A stretch of DNA of 36,391 bases from Halobacteriovoraceae bacterium. GTDB taxonomy: Bacteria > Bdellovibrionota > Bacteriovoracia > Bacteriovoracales > Bacteriovoracaceae. The stretch covers positions 1-36,391 of the forward strand of contig JACKAK010000016.1 in assembly GCA_020635115.1 (NCBI GenBank), written 5' to 3'. A program made the translations under genes and the position numbers. The notes below the pieces were generated by a model. It ran no database searches and was not told where the DNA came from. It saw only the letters and a list, made by a program, of their open reading frames with translations. Shown here piece by piece: positions 15,375-25,100 of this stretch; the stretch's first letter is position 1, and each line of letters begins with the position of its first letter.

Positions 15375-16307
15375 ATGTTTTCTAAAAAAGAAGAATACCG
15401 GGCCGTTGCTTATTGTATTATTATAATGTTTATTTTTTGCTTTCATTTCTTTGCTGCTAAAGAAATCATGAAAGAGGTGCCTCCTCTTGTACTAGCGGCC
15501 ATGCGAGGGTTAATTGGAGGAATCCCTCTGTATCTAATGTACTATAAAAAAGTTAACCCAGCACTTAATAAGACAAATATCATTAGCGTGACAATTATTG
15601 CTTTTTTAGGATTTTTTATAAACCAAATCTTTTTTATGGTAGGACTCAAAAACTCTAGCGCCCTCAATGCATCTATTATCATTAACACTATACCAATTGC
15701 TTCAACTTTCATGGCAATCATGTTTGTACTAGAGAGCTTTACAGTCAAAAAAGTATTAGGAATAACTTTAGGATTTGTTAGTGTTTTAATTCTTACACTT
15801 CAAAAACAAAATGGGGCCAATCTTGATTCAAGCATTTTAGGAGATGTTAATATTTTTTTAAATGTCATTTCATTTTGTTTTGCGATGACTTTGGCAAAAA
15901 AAATAATGTCTCAAGATTGTCCTCATGAATTGTTGTCTGTTGGAATGTTATTATTAGGAGGACTTTTTTTAATTTCAATCTCAGCAATGGATATACCTTC
16001 ATTTTTTAAATATTCATTTAAAAATCTATGGAATTTTTGTGTTATGTTTTTTGAAGTTATCATTTCAACATCAGTTGTCTATTACTTAAATTTCAAAGCT
16101 CTTCAGATATTACCTCCATCAACGACAACTATTTTTATCTACTTTCAACCTCCCATCACTGCCATATTGGAATATTTTTTCTATAACAAAATCCCTTCAA
16201 TAATTATGTTGCCTGCCTTCTTAGTCATTTGTTTTGCAGGATATCTAGTGGTCAAAAAACCAACCATTCCCAAGTCCCATGAAGAAAATTTAGAGAATGT
16301 GGCTTAA
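15375..16307 (+). CDS. EamA/DMT-superfamily transporter, 310 aa
   Basis: Ten hydrophobic segments arranged as two EamA repeats of about 140 residues. The first begins CFHFFAAKEIMKEVPPLVLAAMRGLIGG, a typical EamA helix 1-2 region; the second ends FLVICFAGYLVVKK. These proteins export or import small metabolites such as amino acids; the substrate cannot be told. It starts 57 bases after the thioredoxin-like gene, without a clear ribosome-binding site, and its stop overlaps that of the convergent OxyR gene by four bases. Confidence 0.88.
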   Translation: MFSKKEEYRAVAYCIIIMFIFCFHFFAAKEIMKEVPPLVLAAMRGLIGGIPLYLMYYKKVNPALNKTNIISVTIIAFLGFFINQIFFMVGLKNSSALNASIIINTIPIASTFMAIMFVLESFTVKKVLGITLGFVSVLILTLQKQNGANLDSSILGDVNIFLNVISFCFAMTLAKKIMSQDCPHELLSVGMLLLGGLFLISISAMDIPSFFKYSFKNLWNFCVMFFEVIISTSVVYYLNFKALQILPPSTTTIFIYFQPPITAILEYFFYNKIPSIIMLPAFLVICFAGYLVVKKPTIPKSHEENLENVA

Positions 16308-17242
16308 TCTATAGAGATAATTTCAAAACTTTTTTTATATGATTTTAAGTCATCTGGAATATTATGAATAATTTCATTTTGAAGAGCATTAATAATTTTT
16401 TCTTTTAAAAAAATTCTTCTATGAACAAGTGAAATTTCTCTGACTGCATTCACTTCTTTTAGAGTTTTAATTTGCTTTTTTTTAGATTGTAATTCTCTGG
16501 CGGCCAGATAGGGAATCAATGTATGCCCACCATTGTAATCAACTAGTTTGATCATCGTTTCGATCGATCCGCTCTCATATTTCAAATTTTTAGATTTGAA
16601 CTTTGGGACTGAAGTATTGCAAATATTCAAAACTTGATTTCTAAAACAATGTCCCTCAGTGAGTACCCATAAGTCATTTGACTCGATATCCTTTTGGCCA
16701 AGTTGTGACTTGGTATAAAGTGGTGAACTTGGAGATACATATCCTAAAAATGGTTCATAAAAAAGTACTCTTTCAACTAACTGATCATCCTGAAGTGGAG
16801 TAACTAATAAACCTGCATCAATCTCATCATTTTTTAAAGCTAGTACGATTTTGTGAGTTTGTAGTTCAACTATTTCTAATTCAACGTCTGGGTAGTTTTG
16901 CATAAACTCATATGTAAACAAAGGAATTACATAGGGCGCAAGTGTTGGAATCACTCCAAGAATAAACTTTCCTCTCACAACATCACTATCTTGTTCTAGA
17001 AGAGTTTGGATTTTATAAAATTCCGTAACAACGACTTTTGCTTGATTAATTAATATTTGTCCTTCAGGAGTTGTTAAGATGGGGTTTTGTGATCGATCAA
17101 AAATAATAATGTTTAGTTCTTTTTCAAGTTTTTGCAATTGAAGGCTTAGAGTTGGTTGTGCAACATGACATTCTTGTGCAGCTCTACCAAAATGTTTATA
17201 TTTATCTACGGCCAGCACATATTCTAATTGTGTAATTGTCAC
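16304..17242 (-). CDS. oxyR: OxyR, hydrogen-peroxide-sensing LysR-type regulator
   Basis: An N-terminal winged HTH (residues 2-60; KHFGRAAQECHVAQPTLSLQLQKLE) is followed by a LysR substrate domain. The sequence EGHCFRNQVLNIC places cysteines at 199 and 208, the same numbers and nine-residue spacing as the disulfide-forming pair of E. coli OxyR. The flanking GHC-x-R-x-Q residues that form the peroxide pocket are also kept. It should therefore be a true peroxide sensor rather than a generic LysR protein. The start is GTG. It is divergent from the symporter gene with about 60 bases between starts, so it may regulate that gene or itself. No katG or ahpC is in the window. Confidence 0.9.
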   Translation of the reverse strand: MTITQLEYVLAVDKYKHFGRAAQECHVAQPTLSLQLQKLEKELNIIIFDRSQNPILTTPEGQILINQAKVVVTEFYKIQTLLEQDSDVVRGKFILGVIPTLAPYVIPLFTYEFMQNYPDVELEIVELQTHKIVLALKNDEIDAGLLVTPLQDDQLVERVLFYEPFLGYVSPSSPLYTKSQLGQKDIESNDLWVLTEGHCFRNQVLNICNTSVPKFKSKNLKYESGSIETMIKLVDYNGGHTLIPYLAARELQSKKKQIKTLKEVNAVREISLVHRRIFLKEKIINALQNEIIHNIPDDLKSYKKSFEIISID

Positions 17243-17300
17243 GACTTTTAATCCCTACTTAAACATGCTACAGAACACCAATTATTGTAAGGGAGTTAAA

Positions 17301-18722
17301 TTGAACAGTACAATTAATATTTTAGATCAGATTTCTGTACTTGACTGGCTTATTTTTACATTTATCCTTGTACTTACTTTAGCAATGGTCATTTACGGAA
17401 ATCTTAGGAAAAATAATTTAAAAGAAAGTAATGAGTTTTTAGATCATTTACTCATGGGAAGACAACTCACCCTCCCACTTTTTGTCGCCACACTTGTGGC
17501 CACATGGTATGGGGGAATTTTTGGTGTCACTCAAATCGCTTTTGAGAGTGGGATTTATAACTTTATTACTCAAGGTGTTTTTTGGTATATCGCCTATTTA
17601 ATTTTTGCTTTTTTTCTAGTTGATAAAATTACTCCCTATAAGGCCATCACTCTCCCTGACCTTCTCGGTAAGATGTTTGGGCCCATTTCTTCAAGGATTG
17701 GAGCACTCTTTAATTTCCTTAATGTCGTCCCTGTGGCATACACAATAGGCCTAGGTCTCTTCACCCAAGCTCTTTTTGGAGGTGAACTTTGGTCAAACAT
17801 GCTTATAGGTATTGCCTTTGTCTTACTTTATTCAACAGGTGGAGGACTCAGATCGGTTGTCTATTCTGATCTGATCCAATTTTTAGTGATGTGTAGTGCT
17901 GTTTTTATCGTGGTTATTTACTCAATTATGGATTTTGGTGGCCCAAGTTTTTTACAAAATCATTTACCCATTTCATATTTCAAGCTTACAGGAAATCATT
18001 CGTTATCCACTACATTTGTTTGGGGCCTGATTGCCCTATCGACCCTCGTTGATCCAAATTTTTATCAGAGAGTTTTTGCAGCAAAATCACCACAAATTGC
18101 TAAAAAAGGTATCCTGATTTCAACTCTTATCTGGATATGTTTTGATTTATGTACAACTATGGGTGCCATGTATGCAAAAGCAGTTATTCCAAACTCTGAA
18201 TCTGGACAGGCGTATATGATTTATGCACTTCAGTTACTACCTAATGGCCTTAAAGGTTTCTTTATGGCCGGCATTTTAGCGACAATACTTTCTACAATAG
18301 ACTCTTACTTATTTGTGGCCGGAACAAGTTTATCATTTGACTTAACTGCAAAAAAACATCGAACTCTCTTTTGGCATCGACTAAGTGTTATACTAGTAGG
18401 ACTTTTCTCTGTTTTACTTGCTCATTTTTTTAACGGAAATATTAAGAGCGTATGGAAAACTTTAGGCTCCTATTCTGCAGCATGTCTTTTGTTGCCAGTC
18501 CTAATAGGACATATATTTCCTGGAAGAATTTCTGACAGATCTTTTAGCTTTGCTTGTTTAGTCGGTGTTGTAGGTACAAGTTATTGGCGCACAGCAACTC
18601 ACAATGGTTTTTGGAAAAACGTTGATGAAATCTACATAGGAACACTTTGTACTGGTGTAGTACTATTTACTTATATGGCCATCTATACAAAATTTAAAAA
18701 GAAAAAATCAGTTAGGATTTAA
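17301..18722 (+). CDS. Sodium/solute symporter (SSS/SLC5 family), 473 aa
   Basis: About 13 hydrophobic segments, with family features such as an ATWYGGIFGVTQIAFESG region in the first half, GGLRSVVYSDLIQFLVM (the sodium:solute signature region), and ATILSTIDSYLFVAGTSLS in helix 8-9. It imports an unidentified solute with Na+. An ATG at 17265 opens the frame, but it has no ribosome-binding site; AAGGGAG (17289-17295) lies five bases before the TTG at 17301, which I take as start. It is divergent from oxyR. Confidence 0.87.
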   Translation: MNSTINILDQISVLDWLIFTFILVLTLAMVIYGNLRKNNLKESNEFLDHLLMGRQLTLPLFVATLVATWYGGIFGVTQIAFESGIYNFITQGVFWYIAYLIFAFFLVDKITPYKAITLPDLLGKMFGPISSRIGALFNFLNVVPVAYTIGLGLFTQALFGGELWSNMLIGIAFVLLYSTGGGLRSVVYSDLIQFLVMCSAVFIVVIYSIMDFGGPSFLQNHLPISYFKLTGNHSLSTTFVWGLIALSTLVDPNFYQRVFAAKSPQIAKKGILISTLIWICFDLCTTMGAMYAKAVIPNSESGQAYMIYALQLLPNGLKGFFMAGILATILSTIDSYLFVAGTSLSFDLTAKKHRTLFWHRLSVILVGLFSVLLAHFFNGNIKSVWKTLGSYSAACLLLPVLIGHIFPGRISDRSFSFACLVGVVGTSYWRTATHNGFWKNVDEIYIGTLCTGVVLFTYMAIYTKFKKKKSVRI

Positions 18723-18779
18723 CAGCCCCCTATTTCTCCATTATGATAACTTAAGAAAAAAGCTAGCGAGGAATTGCTC

Positions 18780-21071
18780 ATGAAAGATAGTAAAGATAAT
18801 AACGATCTGGCCCTAAAGTATCACTCTAGTGGGCGACCAGGAAAAATTGAAGTCCAATCCACTAAACCTACTCTAACTGCAAATGACTTATCATTGGCCT
18901 ACTCTCCTGGAGTCGCAAGTCCTTGTTTGGAAATTGCAAAAAATCCCGAAGATGCTTACAAATATACGACGAAAGGAAATTTAGTCGGTGTTGTATCAAA
19001 TGGAAGTGCAGTCCTTGGTCTTGGCAATATTGGAGCTCTGGCAGGTAAACCTGTTATGGAGGGTAAGGGAGTTCTGTTTAAAAGATTTGCAGACATCGAT
19101 GTTTTTGATATCGAAGTTGATGAACCATCTATCGAGGGAATGGTTCGTATCGTAAAATCTCTGGAACCAACATTTGGTGGTATAAACTTAGAAGATATTA
19201 AAGCACCTGAGTGTTTTGAAATTGAAAAGCAGTTAATTGAACTTATGGATATACCAGTCTTTCATGATGATCAACACGGAACGGCCATCATTGCTGCTGC
19301 TGGTTTTATAAATGCTCTTGAAGTGATAGGCAAAAAGGCCAGTGAAGTAAAAGTTGTATTTAGCGGTGCGGGAGCAGCGTCTATGGCCACTGCAAATCTC
19401 TTCATGGAATTAGGTGTAAGAAAAGAAAATTTAGTGATGACGGATTCAAAAGGTGTCATTTATGAAGGCAGACGCGACGGAATGAATCCCTATAAAGAAA
19501 AGTATGCAATTAGAACTGAGGCCAGAACATTAGAAGATGCTATGAAGAATGCTGATGCCTTCATAGGTTGTTCAGCTCGAGGAGTTTTATCCAAAGAAAT
19601 GGTCAAAACAATGGCCAAAGATCCAATCATTTTTGCCATGGCCAATCCAGAGCCTGAAATTTATCCCTATGAAGTTGAAGAAGTCCGTAGTGATGCAATT
19701 ATGGCAACAGGAAGATCTGATTTTCCTAACCAAGTTAATAATGTACTAGGCTTTCCCTTTATCTTTAGAGGGGCCCTTGATGTACGCGCTAGAAAAATAA
19801 ATCCAGAAATGAAAATAGCTGCTGTAAGGGCACTGGCATCTCTTGCAAAAGAAGAAGTTCCGGAAGAAGTAAAAATGGCCTATGGAAATAAGGAATTCTC
19901 ATTCGGAAGAAACTATCTCATCCCTAAACCATTTGACAGAAGAGTTCTCACATCTGTGGCCCCTGCTGTTGCAAAGGCGGCCATTGAGTCAGGGGTCGCT
20001 CGTATTGAAATAAAGGATTTTTGGGAGTACACCAAAAACTTAGAAGAAAGACTGAGTTCTTCAGCAGAGTTTACAAAAAATCTAAGAGATAAATTATCGG
20101 CAAAAGTAAAAAAACTTGGCCGTCCAGTAAATATGTTATTTGCTGAAGGAAGTAACACGAGAATACTTCAGACGGCAAATTTGCTTTCACAGGAAAACAG
20201 AATCAACCCTGTGTTACTTGGAGACAAGGAAACTATACATAAAAAAATGGATGACTTAGGTCTTTCAAATTTGAAAGAACTTGAAATTATTACTCCTGAA
20301 AAACATCCAAAATTTAACGAGTTTTCTGAATTATTTTATAGAGAGAGACAAAGAAAAGGTGTTTCCTATAATTATGCAAGAGAATTAATGGGCCAGGAAA
20401 ATTATTTTGGACCTATGTTAGTGAAGCATGGTATGGCCGATACAATGCTCAGTGGGCCAACTCAAACATTTCCGGAATGTTTTGTCCCAATTTTAAGAAG
20501 TATTGGAACTGTTGGTGATGTTAAGAGCGCTGGTATCTACATTCTTGTGTTTAGAAATCGAATCCTCTTTCTGGCCGATTGTACGGTTCAACCTGATCCC
20601 AGCAGTGAAGATTTAGCTGATATTGCTGCCAGTACTGCTCAATTGTATAGAAAAATAATGAACAAAAAACCAAAAATCGCGTTTTTGAGTTATTCTAATT
20701 TTGGTTCGTCAGACAATTCAGGACCTCAAAAAGTAAGACAGGCAGTTGAGATCACCAAAAATAAATTTCCAGAACTCATTGTCGATGGAGAACTTCAAGC
20801 GGATGTTGCGGTTAATTCTGCATTATTAGATAAATTATTTCCTTTTAATGAATTGAAAGGCCCTGCTGATATTTTAATATTCCCAGATTTGGATGCGGCG
20901 AATATTTCCTATAAACTCATCCAACAATTAAGTGATGCTTCGGCCATAGGCCCATTACTTACGCCTTTAAACAAAAATATAAACATCATTCAAAGAACGG
21001 CCAATGTTAATGAGATTGTCAATATGTCAATATTAACTTCCGTTCTTACATTAGAGGATATGGAGAGGTAG
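18780..21071 (+). CDS. maeB: NADP-dependent malic enzyme with phosphotransacetylase-like domain (MaeB)
   Basis: Oxidative decarboxylation of malate to pyruvate with NADP, supplying NADPH. The N-terminal malic domain has SLAYSPGVASPC (catalytic Tyr41), GLGNIGALAGKPVMEGK and LEDIKAPECF, then the NAD(P)-binding domain with VFSGAGAASMATANL. From about residue 430 to the end is the PTA-like domain (MLFAEGSNTRILQTANLL, ADIAASTAQLYRKI), which in MaeB proteins is regulatory (acetyl-CoA) rather than a working phosphotransacetylase. The 763-residue length is normal. A TTG six bases earlier is possible, but GAGGA seven bases before the ATG at 18780 decides the start. ridA follows after two bases. Confidence 0.95.
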   Translation: MKDSKDNNDLALKYHSSGRPGKIEVQSTKPTLTANDLSLAYSPGVASPCLEIAKNPEDAYKYTTKGNLVGVVSNGSAVLGLGNIGALAGKPVMEGKGVLFKRFADIDVFDIEVDEPSIEGMVRIVKSLEPTFGGINLEDIKAPECFEIEKQLIELMDIPVFHDDQHGTAIIAAAGFINALEVIGKKASEVKVVFSGAGAASMATANLFMELGVRKENLVMTDSKGVIYEGRRDGMNPYKEKYAIRTEARTLEDAMKNADAFIGCSARGVLSKEMVKTMAKDPIIFAMANPEPEIYPYEVEEVRSDAIMATGRSDFPNQVNNVLGFPFIFRGALDVRARKINPEMKIAAVRALASLAKEEVPEEVKMAYGNKEFSFGRNYLIPKPFDRRVLTSVAPAVAKAAIESGVARIEIKDFWEYTKNLEERLSSSAEFTKNLRDKLSAKVKKLGRPVNMLFAEGSNTRILQTANLLSQENRINPVLLGDKETIHKKMDDLGLSNLKELEIITPEKHPKFNEFSELFYRERQRKGVSYNYARELMGQENYFGPMLVKHGMADTMLSGPTQTFPECFVPILRSIGTVGDVKSAGIYILVFRNRILFLADCTVQPDPSSEDLADIAASTAQLYRKIMNKKPKIAFLSYSNFGSSDNSGPQKVRQAVEITKNKFPELIVDGELQADVAVNSALLDKLFPFNELKGPADILIFPDLDAANISYKLIQQLSDASAIGPLLTPLNKNINIIQRTANVNEIVNMSILTSVLTLEDMER

Positions 21072-21073
21072 TT

Positions 21074-21457
21074 ATGACAAAAAAAATTATTCAAACAGAT
21101 AAAGCACCTGCTGCAGTTGGAACTTATTCACAGGGAGTTGAGGTTAATGGAGTTTATTATTTTTCAGGTCAAATTGGACTTGATCCTAAGACAATGGAGA
21201 TGAAGGAAGGATTTCAAGGGCAACTTGATCAAATTTTATCCAATGTTGATGGATTACTAGAATCTCAACAGCTAGGTAGAGAAAATATTTTCAAAACAAC
21301 AATATTTGTAACAGATTTAGTTAATTTTCCACTTGTCAACACTGCATACGAAAATTATTTTTCACGGCCTTATCCGGCCAGATCTTGTGTTGAAGTGCCT
21401 GCTTTACCTAAAGGTGCCCTGGTTGAAATAGAAGTTTTGGCCTCAAAAGATGTTTGA
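21074..21457 (+). CDS. ridA: RidA family enamine/imine deaminase
   Basis: Hydrolyses reactive 2-aminoacrylate and related enamines formed by PLP enzymes such as threonine and serine dehydratases. It has the 127-residue length and the family motifs GTYSQGV, FSGQIGLDP, the active-site arginine R103 in PARSCVEV and glutamate E120 in ALVEIEV (R105 and E120 in E. coli). It lies two bases downstream of maeB and overlaps the DUF218 gene by eight bases, so it is translated within that operon. Confidence 0.95.
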   Translation: MTKKIIQTDKAPAAVGTYSQGVEVNGVYYFSGQIGLDPKTMEMKEGFQGQLDQILSNVDGLLESQQLGRENIFKTTIFVTDLVNFPLVNTAYENYFSRPYPARSCVEVPALPKGALVEIEVLASKDV

Positions 21458-22112
21458 AAGTAAATATGTTTTTGAAACAAAACGCACGAAAGTCAAGCGT
21501 TACATAAAAAACTCCATTTTATCTTGCTTCTTGGCCTTCGTGGTTTATTCAATTTTTAGTGTTATTTTTGTGCTTTATTCACATCACCAAAATAAACTGT
21601 CTGCAAGACATTATTTTAACCGTGGGCCAGATCTGATTGTCGTTTTCACTGGTGATAAGGGTAGAATTCCTTATGCGATAAAGATGGCCAAGGAATACCA
21701 ACTCTCGAAGATATTTATTACCGGTGTTCACAATAGAAATTCAGTTGAAAGTCTACTAACCAAGTTAGAAATTGGTGAGAACATAGATGTTAGTCAGCTT
21801 GAAATTGACTACTTGGCCAGAAATACTGTTGAAAATGTACTCTCTACACTCAGGTACATACGGTCCCAAACTGCAATGGAAGAAATTTTGATTATTTCAC
21901 ATGACTATCATATATTAAGAATTCAAACATTGATTGAAAGCATTCGTTCAAATGATGATCCTTACAAATTTTTTTATTCTGGTGTAAAAACAGATTACTC
22001 TCAGTGGCGTAATATAAAAATTCTCTATAAAGAGTTCTTTAAACTTATAAGAGCAACCTTATTTGTTTTCCTATGGGTTGATGATGTGAGACCAGATGAT
22101 GTTAATATTTAA
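21450..22112 (+). CDS. DUF218 (YdcF/SanA-like) membrane-anchored protein, 220 aa
   Basis: An N-terminal membrane helix (about residues 23-46) anchors a DUF218 domain. Visible family elements are the strand DLIVVFTGDKGRIPYAIKMA, KIFITGV, the conserved NTVENV segment (usually E/NT-x-EN) and the EILIISHDYHILRI strand-turn. Members such as SanA, ElyC and YdcF are linked to envelope integrity, with biochemistry unsettled. The start overlaps ridA by eight bases. The stop lies within the terminator at 22111-22147. Confidence 0.85.
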   Translation: MFESKYVFETKRTKVKRYIKNSILSCFLAFVVYSIFSVIFVLYSHHQNKLSARHYFNRGPDLIVVFTGDKGRIPYAIKMAKEYQLSKIFITGVHNRNSVESLLTKLEIGENIDVSQLEIDYLARNTVENVLSTLRYIRSQTAMEEILIISHDYHILRIQTLIESIRSNDDPYKFFYSGVKTDYSQWRNIKILYKEFFKLIRATLFVFLWVDDVRPDDVNI

Positions 22113-22147
22113 AATAAAAGGACCTTTTTAGGGCCCTTTTATTTTTT
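22111..22147. terminator. Bidirectional terminator between convergent genes
   Basis: AAAATAAAAGG and CCTTTTATTTT are perfectly complementary arms flanking a partly paired GGGCC/GGACC centre. On each strand the hairpin is followed by a T-rich tail. It overlaps the stop codons of both the DUF218 gene (+) and the giant gene (-). Confidence 0.75.
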
Positions 22148-25100
22148 GAAAATATTTTCACATTTATTGATTTCAGAGTTGTTTTTACTTTCACTTTTTT
22201 TGTTTCTTTTGCGTGCATGATAGTACTTTTTAGTTGGTCTTAAAAACAAATCATACAATGATCCAAATATTTTGTACTGATAATTTTCATACGACCATTG
22301 AGAAGTCAAAAGGAATGTGAAGATAGCAAAAATAAAAAGATAATAAAACTCATCATACAATTTTTCAAATACTAGATTTTCTTTATCGAAAGAGTCAACG
22401 AACATTGAAACCGCTAAAAGAGTTGTTAACATTGCCCCAAATAATAAAGTACTAAAGAATTGAACTCTAGGATTTGCTTGATTTACTTTCGGAGGGATTT
22501 TTCTTATTAAATCAACCGAACTATTTATTCTTTGAATGATTTGATCTTTTGATAGATTAAGCGATGATTTTGATTTTAATATATTCTGAATATTTTCAAT
22601 GGATTCTGTCGCCAATTTATCATTTTTATTTTCAACTCCTGAAATATATGTGGCCATTTCTTTAAAGAGTTCACCATTATTTGAATACATTAGCTCTTTC
22701 ATCTTTTTAAAATCTTTTCGTGAAATTTTCATACCAGTTTTTTCAATAATCTTACTTTCATATTCATTGAGATAATCATTTTGAGAAATCTTTTTTCCAT
22801 CTAATGTTTCCTTCATAAGCATATTATGTGCAGAAATCATTTCACTTAAATTATTGTTTTTCGATGCAGTATAGATTTTTTGTAATGCCTTCTCAGTTTT
22901 TTCAAATGATTTCTGGACTCTTTGATCCTCTATTTCATTACCTCTGGCCAGAGCAGTCCATGGCCACATATAAGTTCGAATTGCTGCTATAAGAATAAAT
23001 AGTGAACCCATAATTGCTTCTGAAAACACTTGTTCCGAAAAATATAATCTAAAAAATACCATTGATATTAATGAAGCTTGCATAGTTCTAAATAAATTAT
23101 AAATTTCTTTTTGGTAATATCCTCCGATATTATTTTCTTTAAAATTTAAAAGTGCCTTAGTCCATTTAAATAGACCGGCCCAAGCATTTTCTCTACGATT
23201 TGAAAATTTTAAAAACTCCTCGTTTAGAGGAACAGACTGAGAATTTAGTCTTCTTCTTTCAAATTCATTGTTGTATGTTTTCTCACTTTCCAAGGATTGA
23301 GAAATTAACATTCTCCTAGGGCCTGCTTTCATACAATGAACATAGAAATTAAGTAAAATATCTTGAAAATGTTCTTTAGTAGTAAAAAATATATTATCAA
23401 AAACATGAGATATAACGTTTGGTTGTTCTAAATCAGCTCTTTTACCAAATAAAGCTGTCATGTACACAACAATGACATGATCTTGAAGCCATTCAGAATT
23501 GACTTGTCTAGAAACAAATTTATTTGCAACAACAGAGCCTAAGAACTTAAATTCATCTTCACTAAAACTCCCCAAAATCTTCCAAAGTTTTGAAGTTTGA
23601 GGAGTTAATTTACTTTTGTAATTATATAACTTCCATTTTTTACTTTGAGTCTTCTCGAAATATTTTTTCCCGATTGCTATAAGTTCTTTAAGATTATCCT
23701 GGTCCTCAAGATCAATCTGGTCATAATCTTGTTTTGAAAGGACTTCTCTATAAAGTTCTTGAGAAATGTATCTATGTTTTTCAGAAAAATCGTTATCAAA
23801 GTTTCTTTCAAAAAATTCTTCTGCACTCATTCTTTGATTATGTAATCTGAATAGAAAATCTGTCGTAACTGGATCTTTTTCAGTCATAACTAATGAGGCA
23901 ATGTAATTTACTAAGATGACCGCTTTACGCTCTTTACTTTCAACTTTCTTTAGAAGATCCATTTTCTTTTTGTATTTATCTCTACTGCTTTGAACATAAC
24001 GCTGAAAAATATTACCGTTTCGTAGTTGTTCTACATTTTTTTCTCCTGCTATTATTTCACCTAAAAAGGAAGGAAGAATATTATTTGTTGCAAGTAGTAC
24101 TCGTTTTTGACTTTTTTCATCTATGGCCGTTTTAAACGGGGAAAATCCTGCTTTCATTACTTCCATTGCTTGTTGGCCAGAAGCTTTATCAATCCAATTT
24201 GGAAAAAACCAAATCAAGTATCTGTATAATCTAGACATACTTGTAATCATCTTTTGAACAAGATCTAGATCTTTATAAATACTTAGAATTTTATTGGTTT
24301 TTATTTTTAGATTTTGCGATATCGAATTTTTTCCTTCTTTAGCATTTTTTGTAGATATATAATTAATTAATCGTACACTTGGAATGGAAACTGCACTTAT
24401 TATCAATACGAGAGGATAGAGCATCATGAGTAGGGTTGATCCACTTAATAGTGCCCCTCTATACTCAGCATCGCTGATAATTCTGTGAAATTTGCTATCA
24501 GCAAATAAATCTAAGGTATTTTGGATCCAATCTGGAAAACTCGTCCATAATTCAGTTGTACCAATATGAAGCGAAGTTCCGATAGTGACAGTTATCAAAG
24601 TTATTTTTGTAATTTTTTTAATTAACCCAACATTTATTTTTGAAAAATCCCAAAAGCCTTTTTCTTTTTGAGCAATAAGTGATTTATTTTTTAAATATTC
24701 TTCAATATAGGCAAATAAACTAATATTGAAATCACCTGATCTGATCTGTTCTAAAACTAAGTTTCTTTTTTCAATAAGAAAGTGCTTATCAGCAACTTTT
24801 GCGCTATTGATCGCTATTTGTAAATTGGTCAAACTTTTATAAGCTTGCCTTATAACAATTTCATAAGTTCTCTTCCAACCAATGCCAGATATAAATTCAA
24901 AATTTAGTCCATATTCTTCATTATCTTTCAATTGATCAATTGTATCTTCAATACTTTTTTTATTTATTTTAGAAAATATTTTTTTAACTTTTTCCTTGTA
25001 TTCATTTTCTGTATTTTCATTTAACTCATCATCAAAAAAATCCCAAGCAACCTTATTGGGGTTTACATCTTCATTTTCCTCTAATCTATTATCCATCCCT

